Source: Deltaproteobacteria bacterium
Lineage (GTDB): Bacteria; Desulfobacterota; DSM-4660; Desulfatiglandales; HGW-15
Length of the DNA stretch: 19,699 bases
Direction of reading: 5' to 3'
Assembly: GCA_016929815.1 (NCBI GenBank)
Contig: JAFGIC010000026.1
Coordinates: 1-19,699, forward strand
The notes beneath the pieces were generated by a model. The model saw nothing but the letters and a program-made list of their open reading frames with translations. It did not search any database and was not told the DNA's origin. Made by a program: the position numbers and the translations under genes. Each line of letters starts with the position of its first letter. Positions within the stretch are counted from its first letter, which is position 1. Shown here one piece after another: positions 1 to 6,889 of the stretch.

Positions 1-1
1 C

Positions 2-82
2 CTGCTTTATATTGCCATCGGATTCAAGGTGGGTTCCGAGCTTACAGGCATCATCGACGGCATGGTAGAGGAGAGCGAATGA
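2..82 (+). CDS. mbxF: MrpB/MbxF-like cation antiporter subunit, C-terminus only
   Basis: Only the last 26 codons are in the window, read from base 2 to the TGA at 80-82. The peptide has a hydrophobic end with I-G-F-K-V-G-S-E-L-T, which resembles the C-terminal end of MrpB/MnhB and MbhF/MbxF membrane subunits. The assignment rests mainly on context: the next gene is MrpC-like and starts inside this stop (ATGA overlap), the usual B-then-C order of Mrp operons and F-then-G order of mbx operons. The remaining Mrp-type genes (A-D equivalents) would be expected upstream, outside the window. Confidence 0.7.
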   Translation: MLYIAIGFKVGSELTGIIDGMVEESE

Positions 83-438
83 ACTTTCTGACCGATTATA
101 TCTATTACATAGGTGCCTGCGGTCTTATATTGATCGGATTATATATCCTTTTAACCAAACATAACCTGATCAAAATAATAATAGGCATCTCAATAATTGA
201 CACAGGAGTTAACCTGTTGATCATTTCTATAGGATATAAAAATGATGGAACTGCGCCTATATTTTCAAGGCCCGGGCTTATCGCTGAAAACATGGTTGAT
301 CCGACTGTGCAGGCCCTCGTCCTGACGGCAATTGTTATCGGAGTCGCGGTCCTGGCAATGGCCTTAACCCTGGCCATCAGGCTTTATCAGCATTATGGAA
401 CACTTGACATGAGAAAGATAAAAGAGCAAAGATGGTAA
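79..438 (+). CDS. mbxG: MrpC/NuoK-like subunit (MbxG) of a membrane-bound oxidoreductase
   Basis: This 119-residue membrane protein has three predicted helices, about residues 8-26, 31-52 and 75-102. The segment D-P-T-V-Q-A-L-V-L-T-A-I-V-I (about residues 75-88) is the hallmark of MrpC/MnhC and the related NuoK family. Asp41 lies in the second helix, near where NuoK has a conserved Glu. In Mrp-containing complexes this small subunit packs against the antiporter-like subunits and helps form the ion path. The start is the ATG in the ATGA overlap with the preceding gene, and its own stop overlaps the next start by 7 nt, so translational coupling is likely. PGAP-style pipelines may name it 'NADH-quinone oxidoreductase subunit K' or 'Na+/H+ antiporter subunit C'. 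Confidence 0.9.
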   Translation: MNFLTDYIYYIGACGLILIGLYILLTKHNLIKIIIGISIIDTGVNLLIISIGYKNDGTAPIFSRPGLIAENMVDPTVQALVLTAIVIGVAVLAMALTLAIRLYQHYGTLDMRKIKEQRW

Positions 439-1958
439 ATCCTATACTTCTTATAGCGGTCCCCCTGGCGTTCGCCTTTTCAATCCCCCTTTTCGGACTT
501 ATTTCGAAAAGGGCGGGAAGGTTTATCCCGCCTGTCGCCATGCTGTTCAATCTGGTTTTGTCTATTATCCTGATACCGGATGTTCTGGAAAGTCCTGTTT
601 CAGTTTTCCTGTCAGGGTTTCCTCCGCCCTTCGGCATTAATCTTTATGTCGGCCCCCTTGGCATCTTGTTCTCCGCTGTTATCGCACTGGTGGGTTTTCT
701 GGTATCCATATACGCCCTCGATTATATAAAAGAAGGCGCAGAAGAAAAATACCACATGCTCTATCTGGCGCTGCTTACAGGCGCTACAGGCGTTGTCTTG
801 ACGGGAGATATATTCAACCTCTTTGTGTTTTTCGAGATACTCTGCATCTCCTCTTACGGTCTGGTCGGATACCTGGGAAATAAAGCCGGCGTGGAATCCG
901 CGGTCAAATATCTTATACAGGGCTCGGTGGGAAGCGCCTTTAATCTGATAGGGATCGCCCTTATATACGGACAATTCGGAACCCTCAATATGGCCGACAT
1001 TGCCGCTAATATAAACTCAGTGAGCCCGAATCAACTGTTTATACCCCTTGTCCTGTTCATTGTCGGGTTTGGGATAGAGGGGGCCATCTTTCCCCTTAAT
1101 GCCTGGCTGCCGGACGCCCATTCTTCCGCTCCATCTACCATAAGCGCCGTCCTTTCAGGCATAGCAATTGAGACAGGGGTCTATGCCATAGCAAGGGTGA
1201 CATTCACCATATTCGGGGCCTCAGACATATTGCTGTTTCTTGTCCTACTTGGTCTTTTGACACTGCTTGCGGGCGAGTTGTCCGCCTTCAGCCAGAACAA
1301 CATAAAAAGGATGCTTGCCTATTCAAGCATAGGGCAGATGGGGCTCATCCTTTTTGCGCTTGGGATAGGCACAGATTATGGTATAGCCGGAGGCCTGTTC
1401 CAGTTTATAAACCATGCCCTTTCCAAGGCGCTTATATTTCTGGCTACAGGATACATGATTTACCGGATGGGCTCAATGGAGATATCCTCCCTGGAAGGGA
1501 TAGGGAAAAAGATGCCTGTTTCTTCTTTATGCTTCACCGTAGGCGCCTTTTCCCTGATAGGCCTTCCACCCTTTGCAGGGTTCCCCAGTAAATTCATGAT
1601 CGTGCTTTCCGCCCTGGAAAAGCACAGCAACCTCTTCATAGTATTTATAGGGATCGTTTTCCTGGGGACAGTAATCGAGGCCACATATTTCTTCAAGGTG
1701 ATTCAGGTGCTTTATTTCAAAGGAGCGCCTGCAGGCGTCCCAGCAGAAAAAAAGACGGAAATATCTCCTGCGCAGGAGACAATTAAGGACAGGGGGGTAA
1801 TAACAGGTGCGCCAATAGCCGCCTTAATACCCATGATAATACTTGCATTGCTTATAATCCTGATAGGGGTTTATCCGAAGGCTGTGGATGAGATCCTTAA
1901 TGCCTCCTCCATAGAACTTCTCGACAGGGTAAAATATATACAGGGAGTGCTGAGGTGA
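432..1958 (+). CDS. mbxH: MrpD/NuoM-like antiporter subunit (MbxH)
   Basis: This 508-residue protein belongs to the proton-conducting membrane transporter family (NuoM/MrpD) and is membrane-spanning throughout. Family landmarks are F-F-E-I-L (Glu135, helix 5), F-P-L-N-A-W-L-P-D-A-H-S-S-A-P (about 220-233), N-N-I-K-R-M-L-A-Y-S-S-I (Lys292) and F-I-N-H-A-L-S-K-A-L (His328, Lys332). At the two sites where NuoM-type subunits carry pumping lysines, 31 residues apart, this protein has Glu216 and Glu247; the neighbouring paralogue keeps Lys at both. A charged, hydrophilic loop lies at about residues 435-460. It overlaps the upstream gene by 7 nt, and its TGA sits in the GTGA start of the next gene. 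Role by family: ion translocation (Na+ or H+), with the ion not decidable here. Confidence 0.9.
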   Translation: MVNPILLIAVPLAFAFSIPLFGLISKRAGRFIPPVAMLFNLVLSIILIPDVLESPVSVFLSGFPPPFGINLYVGPLGILFSAVIALVGFLVSIYALDYIKEGAEEKYHMLYLALLTGATGVVLTGDIFNLFVFFEILCISSYGLVGYLGNKAGVESAVKYLIQGSVGSAFNLIGIALIYGQFGTLNMADIAANINSVSPNQLFIPLVLFIVGFGIEGAIFPLNAWLPDAHSSAPSTISAVLSGIAIETGVYAIARVTFTIFGASDILLFLVLLGLLTLLAGELSAFSQNNIKRMLAYSSIGQMGLILFALGIGTDYGIAGGLFQFINHALSKALIFLATGYMIYRMGSMEISSLEGIGKKMPVSSLCFTVGAFSLIGLPPFAGFPSKFMIVLSALEKHSNLFIVFIGIVFLGTVIEATYFFKVIQVLYFKGAPAGVPAEKKTEISPAQETIKDRGVITGAPIAALIPMIILALLIILIGVYPKAVDEILNASSIELLDRVKYIQGVLR

Positions 1959-3799
1959 ATCTAGCGCAATTAATTCTCATATCTTTATGCGGTGCATTCC
2001 TTACCTATCTCCTGGGCAAGGCATCATCCCGAATCAGAGATACATTTGCCGTGTTTATCTCTTTGTTATTGATTATACCTCTCTTCTGTCTCTACGGGAA
2101 AAACGAGGAAATAACCTACTACTCATTCCTGGGGCTGCCCCTTATTTTAAAAATAACCCCCCTTTCCTGGCTTTTTGCGATAGCTGTCCAGACAATAACA
2201 TCCCTCTCGGTGATATTTTCTCTGAGCTACATGAAGGGAAAAGAAAGACTTGATTTCTATTATCTTATGCTCCTACTGGTAAACACCGGGATGCTCGGCA
2301 TCGTCCTAAGCGCCGATCTTATTTCTTTCTATATATTCTGGGAGATTATGTCCTGGTCAACATTCCTCCTGATAAGCTATAACAGGGGTCCTGCACTGCA
2401 TGCGGGCATGAAATATATCGTCATGTCCATTATCGGTTCCGCCTCCATGATCATAGGAATATTATCGCTGTATGTAAACTGCGGCAGTCTCGATTTCGTG
2501 CAGATCGCTTCCTTTATCCCCCGGACATCATCAGGTTACACACTGTTCATCTTGATCTTATTTTGTATCACCTTCGGCATAAAAAATGCGATTGCTCCCT
2601 TTCATACATGGCTTCCTGACGCCCACTCCGAAGCGCCATCCCCTTTCAGCGCCGTTCTCTCCGGGGTATTGATAAAAATGGGCACCTACGGCTTTATCCT
2701 TTTTATGTATACGATCGCAGGCTTAAACATAATTATAAACATAGGGGGAGGAAGTTTCCATTACCTCATATCCATATTAGCGGCGATAACCATCATTTTT
2801 CCTACATTCATTGCCGTCTTACAGGATGATGCCAAAAGACTCCTTGCCTGGTCAAGCATCGCACAGGTAGGTTACATAATCCTTGGCATTGCTATCGGGA
2901 CAGGTCTGGGGTTTGTCGGAGGGGTGTTCCATTTTTTTAACCATGCGGCATTCAAGGCCTTACTCTTCTTGAGCGTGGGGGCTGTCGAATACAGGACAGG
3001 CACGAGAGATTTGAATTCACTGGGAGGCCTGATCAAAAAAATGCCCATAACATTCTTCTGTGCCCTTATAGGGGTGTTCGGATTAATAGGAATGCCCTTA
3101 ACAAACGGCTTTGTATCAAAGTGGCTGATCTATAAGGCCTTAATCTTAGGAGAACATCCGTTCCTGGCCTTTATAGCCCTTTTTGGGACATGGGGGACAA
3201 TTATTTATTCATACAAACTTATCCATAATATATTCTTAGGACAGTTGCCGGAAAAATTCAGCAATGTCCGCAAGGCCCCTGTTACTATGAGGATCCCGGT
3301 AATTTTTTTAAGCCTGGTTGTTGTAGTCTTCGGGATACTGCCGGGGATACCTCTTAAGATCATAGATACAATATCCGCTTCTTTCGGCTTTCAGCCTCAG
3401 GATATTCAGATATGGGGCATAGCATCCGAGACAGGCGTTTTGAATATGGTAAATATCTTTGCCGCGATCTTCGCGGCATTAATCTTCGTCTGGCTCCTGT
3501 TTTTGATGGGGAGAAAGAAGATAAATATTGCCCAGGATGACAGCTACGCGGCAGGGGCCTATGTACCAAAGGATAAATATAATTATACGGTTGATTTCTA
3601 TAAACCCTTATCCGGGATGATCAAACCGTATCTCAGGGATTTCGTGGACGACTTTTACCTTTGGCTGGCTGATGTCATCAGGACCTTCAGCGATAAAACA
3701 AGAAAGATCTACTGTGGGGATCTGGGTTATTATATAAGCTACATTGTGCTGTTTCTTGCCGTCTTGATTGTTCTTAAGATGGGGTTGAAGATATGGTGA
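1955..3799 (+). CDS. mbxH': Second antiporter-like subunit, NuoL/HyfB-like (MbxH')
   Basis: This 614-residue multi-helix protein is of the NuoL/NuoM/HyfB family. Key residues are intact: Glu130 in F-Y-I-F-W-E, Lys210 in F-G-I-K-N-A-I-A-P-F-H-T-W-L-P-D-A-H, Lys241 in V-L-I-K-M-G-T-Y-G, Lys294 in D-D-A-K-R-L-L-A-W-S, and His330/Lys334. After the antiporter core comes a long C-terminal extension with an amphipathic stretch (about 545-585) and a final helix (about 592-612), as in H'-type subunits that link the antiporter module to the hydrophilic arm. The start is GTG at 1955, inside the previous stop, with an AGGGAG ribosome site at 1942-1947. Two adjacent but distinct antiporter subunits (H, H') are the diagnostic feature of MBX/MBS over MBH hydrogenase operons. 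Confidence 0.9.
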   Translation: MNLAQLILISLCGAFLTYLLGKASSRIRDTFAVFISLLLIIPLFCLYGKNEEITYYSFLGLPLILKITPLSWLFAIAVQTITSLSVIFSLSYMKGKERLDFYYLMLLLVNTGMLGIVLSADLISFYIFWEIMSWSTFLLISYNRGPALHAGMKYIVMSIIGSASMIIGILSLYVNCGSLDFVQIASFIPRTSSGYTLFILILFCITFGIKNAIAPFHTWLPDAHSEAPSPFSAVLSGVLIKMGTYGFILFMYTIAGLNIIINIGGGSFHYLISILAAITIIFPTFIAVLQDDAKRLLAWSSIAQVGYIILGIAIGTGLGFVGGVFHFFNHAAFKALLFLSVGAVEYRTGTRDLNSLGGLIKKMPITFFCALIGVFGLIGMPLTNGFVSKWLIYKALILGEHPFLAFIALFGTWGTIIYSYKLIHNIFLGQLPEKFSNVRKAPVTMRIPVIFLSLVVVVFGILPGIPLKIIDTISASFGFQPQDIQIWGIASETGVLNMVNIFAAIFAALIFVWLLFLMGRKKINIAQDDSYAAGAYVPKDKYNYTVDFYKPLSGMIKPYLRDFVDDFYLWLADVIRTFSDKTRKIYCGDLGYYISYIVLFLAVLIVLKMGLKIW

Positions 3800-4683
3800 T
3801 AAATATTCTTGAGATAATCATATCGCCTGTTCTGGCCTTTATAATAGGGATATTTTTCATGGGCCTCTTCAGAAAAATTACTGCCAGACTGCATTGGCGC
3901 TATGGTCCGCCTGTCATCCAGCCCTTTCTGGATCTTATCAAATTATTTCATCAGCAAGGGTTCTCCCACGGCCCGGTCTTTGACCTGGGCATAATCATGG
4001 CCCTGGCCGGTTCTATTGTTTTAATCCTCTTTATCCCCTTTGGCGGGATATGCCCCATCAGTAATTCAGGGGGATTGCTGGTTATTATTTATATCATGCT
4101 TTTTGCGCCATTAGGGATTGCCCTGTCAGGCGGAGAGGCGGCGAACCCGAATATCAGCATAGGGATTTCACGAAAGCTGATATTGGCCCTGGGATATGAG
4201 GTCTCGTTCCTTTTGGCATTGCTTGCCCTTATGACCTACTACAATACAATCTCCCTAGTGGATATTGTTGAGGCGCAGGATAATTATAAATGGGCTTTAT
4301 TCTCTCCCCTGGCCTTATCGGGCATCGCTTACTTTATAATCATGCCTGCTATGCTCGGGATACGGCCATTTGATATTGCAGGCGCGCCGCAGGAAATCTC
4401 AACAGGCCCCGCCATAGAATATGGGGGCAAATACCTGGGCCTTTTTAACATATGGCATGCCCTCAGCATGTTCGTTTATATTGCCCTGTTTGTGGACCTG
4501 TTTCTGGGAGGGGGGAGCAACCCACTGACCTTTTTTATAAAGATGCTGGTTGTATTTATTTTATTAACCTTCATTCACGGGGTCTTCCCGAGATTCAGAA
4601 TCGAGCAGGCAATTAAATATCTATGGAAATGGCCTGTGATCATCTCCCTCTCGGGGCTAATCCTGATTACGGTAATAAGATAA
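3793..4683 (+). CDS. mbxM: NuoH/HyfC-like membrane anchor subunit (MbxM)
   Basis: This 296-residue protein has about eight hydrophobic helices. It is the heel subunit that joins the membrane arm to the NuoB/NuoD-like module and lies over the ion-coupling path. Diagnostic segments are R-Y-G-P-P-V-I-Q-P-F-L-D-L-I-K-L (36-51), a polar helix with S-R-K-L-I-L-A-L-G-Y-E-V (126-137), and R-P-F-D-I-A-G-A-P-Q-E-I followed by G-P-A-I-E-Y (191-210), the acidic NuoH loop signature. It overlaps MbxH' by 7 nt and is separated from the next gene by 4 nt. Its length fits group 4 hydrogenase/MBX-type subunits (about 300) better than NuoH of complex I (about 325). It may be annotated as 'NADH-quinone oxidoreductase subunit H'. 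Confidence 0.92.
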   Translation: MVINILEIIISPVLAFIIGIFFMGLFRKITARLHWRYGPPVIQPFLDLIKLFHQQGFSHGPVFDLGIIMALAGSIVLILFIPFGGICPISNSGGLLVIIYIMLFAPLGIALSGGEAANPNISIGISRKLILALGYEVSFLLALLALMTYYNTISLVDIVEAQDNYKWALFSPLALSGIAYFIIMPAMLGIRPFDIAGAPQEISTGPAIEYGGKYLGLFNIWHALSMFVYIALFVDLFLGGGSNPLTFFIKMLVVFILLTFIHGVFPRFRIEQAIKYLWKWPVIISLSGLILITVIR

Positions 4684-4687
4684 TTCA

Positions 4688-5248
4688 ATGGACAGAAACG
4701 ATATTAAAAAATGGTTTAAATCACCCGATAAGATGGGAGATAAGTATTCCCTCTGGGCCATATACTTTTGTACGGGTTGCGGGATCATAGAGATCCCCCC
4801 GGTTATAACCGCAAGGTGGGATGCCGAACGATTCGGGGTTATACCTGTAGCCACTCCCAGACAGTCAAATCTGTTTCTGATAACGGGATATGTATCTGTA
4901 AAGACCCTGAGGGCGATTATTAGGACCTATGAACAGATGCCCGAACCTAAGTACACGGTGGGTTTCGGATCCTGCCCCATAAACGGAGGCATGTACTGGG
5001 ACTCATACAATACTATAAAGCACCTGGATAAATATATCCCTATAGACGGTTGGATCGCAGGCTGCATGCCCAGGCCTGAGGCAATATTTGTTGCGGTAAC
5101 CCACCTCTGGACACTGATTGATCAGGGAAAGGCAAAGGCGTATGTAAAGTACAGGGAGAAATACGGACTTTACCGCAAGAATCAGGAAATGGCTCTTGGA
5201 AAGCTTGATTGGCCGCCATTATACACAACAGGGGGCGGGAATGATTAG
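4688..5248 (+). CDS. mbxJ: NuoB-like small subunit with one [4Fe-4S] cluster (MbxJ)
   Basis: This 186-residue protein carries the proximal iron-sulfur cluster (N2 equivalent) that delivers electrons at the end of the wire. Ligands are visible as C28-T-G-C31 with a following Glu, G-S-C96-P-I-N-G-G and G-C126-M-P-R-P-E. The C-x-x-C spacing and roughly 180-residue length are typical of the group 4 hydrogenase/MBX small subunit. It has no membrane helix and should sit on the cytoplasmic face between the NuoH- and NuoD-like subunits. The ATG follows the previous stop by 4 nt with no strong ribosome site, suggesting translational reinitiation. It may be annotated as 'NADH-quinone oxidoreductase subunit B'. 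Confidence 0.92.
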   Translation: MDRNDIKKWFKSPDKMGDKYSLWAIYFCTGCGIIEIPPVITARWDAERFGVIPVATPRQSNLFLITGYVSVKTLRAIIRTYEQMPEPKYTVGFGSCPINGGMYWDSYNTIKHLDKYIPIDGWIAGCMPRPEAIFVAVTHLWTLIDQGKAKAYVKYREKYGLYRKNQEMALGKLDWPPLYTTGGGND

Positions 5249-5795
5249 TGCCTTAAAAAATGATTTGGAATCCATATTTAAAGATATTCAGATATCCGCT
5301 CCGGAAGACGACAGGCTTATTATAAATGCACAAAAGGACGCTGTGCTGACTATCCTTAAATTTTTCAAGGATAAGGGATATGACCACCTGGCCATGATAT
5401 CCTGCACGGACTGGATTGAGGAGGACGAATTCGAGCTGATCTATATAGTGGGCTCTTACAGTGTATATGCACCAGCCGCAGAAGACATTACGTCTGATAA
5501 ATCTGGCGTTTCAAAGGAGGCGGCCTTTAATGGTGGAAATATACTCCTAAAGACAAGGATCTCCAGGAAAGACCCGAGATTTATTACAGCGATCCCTGTC
5601 TTTGAAAACTCCGAGCCCTATGAGCGCGAGATTCATGAACTCTTTGGTGTGGATTTTAAGGGTCATCCGAGGCTGACACCGCTTTTCCTGGAGAGAGAAT
5701 ATAAGATTCCCCCCTTCAGGAAGGATTTTGATACCAGAAGATATGTTAAAGATTTTTTTGACCAAATCCCGTTTGTAGAGAATAAAGAGAAATGA
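5241..5795 (+). CDS. mbxK: NuoC-like 30-kDa subunit (MbxK)
   Basis: This is a 184-residue hydrophilic protein. The family signature Y-E-R-E-I-H-E-L-F-G-V-D-F-K-G-H-P-R-L lies at residues 127-145, followed by T-P-L-F-L. An in-frame ATG exists 45 nt upstream, but I chose 5241 because GGGGGCGGGA lies directly before it and the result is the usual 8-nt overlap with the NuoB-like gene; the upstream start would extend deep into that gene and has no ribosome site. NuoC-type subunits carry no cofactor and brace the NuoD- and NuoI-like subunits. Residues about 76-98 form a variable insertion. The stop overlaps the next start as ATGA. Confidence 0.9.
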   Translation: MISALKNDLESIFKDIQISAPEDDRLIINAQKDAVLTILKFFKDKGYDHLAMISCTDWIEEDEFELIYIVGSYSVYAPAAEDITSDKSGVSKEAAFNGGNILLKTRISRKDPRFITAIPVFENSEPYEREIHELFGVDFKGHPRLTPLFLEREYKIPPFRKDFDTRRYVKDFFDQIPFVENKEK

Positions 5796-6889
5796 GAGAA
5801 CTTGAACTCTATTTCGGCCCCCAGCATCTGGGGATGGTAGGGAACTTCAGCATTACCCTAAAGGTTGAAGGCGATCGTATTATAGAGGCTGCTGCCAATC
5901 CCGGTTATCTGCACAGGGGTTTTGAAAAACTCATGGAGCTGAGGACCTGGATACAAAACTTTCCCTTGGTGTGCAGGATAAATGTAGTGGAGCCTGATCC
6001 GATGGAAATGATCTATGCGATGGCTGTTGAAAAACTCGCAAACCTTGAGGTCCCTGAAAGGGCGCACTATATAAGGAGCATATACCTCGAGCTTTCCAGG
6101 GTCTCTTCTCACCTGTTCGGCCTCTGGGCATATTCCAACATGCTCGGCTTTGATACCGTTGCCCAGTGGGCCATGTATCACCGTGACCTTGTGCTGGACC
6201 TCTTTGAGGAGCTTACAGGGGGCAGGGTATATCATATATATATATGGCCAGGAGGAGTAAGGCGCGATTTCCCGGATGGATTCAAGGACAGGATTGTAAA
6301 TACACTCCACACCATCGGGGGCTGCGTACCGGATTATGACGCCGCCTTCTTTAATAATCGTCTGTTCTATGAGAGATCAAAGGGGATAGGACAAATATCC
6401 CAAGAGGACGCGAAGAGACTCGGGGGAGTGGGTCAGGTCCTGAGGGCCACAGGCGTTAAACATGATATCAGGAAGGCGGAAAGCTACGCGGCCTATAACA
6501 GTATAGACTGGGACATTCATACAAGGGAAGACGGCGACGCGTATTCCAGGATCTGGGTAATAAGGAATGAAATGATAGAAAGCGTCCATATGATATTCAA
6601 GCTCCTTGATGCAATGCCTGAGGGGGATGCCTATAAAAAGGTGCAGAACCCCTTTAAATGGAAGATCCCCAAAGGTGAGGCCTATGTAAAGATTGAGTCT
6701 TCCAGGGGGGAGTTAGGACTTTATATGGTGAGTAATGGCGGGGATAAACCCTACAGGGTGAACTTCAGGACCCCTTCATATACCCATGGATTGACCATAC
6801 TGGAAAAAATGTTAAGGAATGCCAGTATTGCCGATGTGGGCAATATAATGATAAGCCTTTACGTTGTTGCACCGGAAATAGACAGATGA
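5792..6889 (+). CDS. mbxL: NuoD-like large subunit without a Ni site (MbxL)
   Basis: This 365-residue homologue of NuoD and of the [NiFe]-hydrogenase large subunit has N-terminal F-G-P-Q-H-L and H-R-G-F-E-K-L (41-47) that fit the family. The hydrogenase L1 motif ICGIC is here V-C61-R-I-N64, and the C-terminal DPCxxCxxR is here Y357-V-V359-A-P-E362-I-D-R365. Only one of four Ni-ligand cysteines remains, so H2 chemistry is not expected. The protein ends exactly at the Arg of the final motif, so there is no C-terminal peptide for a maturation protease to cleave, consistent with no NiFe centre. In MBX/MBS this pocket is thought to reduce a non-H2 substrate (sulfane sulfur in Pyrococcus); the substrate here is unknown. 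It may be annotated as 'NADH-quinone oxidoreductase subunit D'. Confidence 0.9.
   Translation: MRELELYFGPQHLGMVGNFSITLKVEGDRIIEAAANPGYLHRGFEKLMELRTWIQNFPLVCRINVVEPDPMEMIYAMAVEKLANLEVPERAHYIRSIYLELSRVSSHLFGLWAYSNMLGFDTVAQWAMYHRDLVLDLFEELTGGRVYHIYIWPGGVRRDFPDGFKDRIVNTLHTIGGCVPDYDAAFFNNRLFYERSKGIGQISQEDAKRLGGVGQVLRATGVKHDIRKAESYAAYNSIDWDIHTREDGDAYSRIWVIRNEMIESVHMIFKLLDAMPEGDAYKKVQNPFKWKIPKGEAYVKIESSRGELGLYMVSNGGDKPYRVNFRTPSYTHGLTILEKMLRNASIADVGNIMISLYVVAPEIDR

Noticed and set aside
5196..5240. Earlier ATG for the NuoC-like gene
   Set aside because: No ribosome site and a 53-nt overlap with the NuoB-like gene; the ATG at 5241 has GGGGGCGGGA before it and a normal short overlap.
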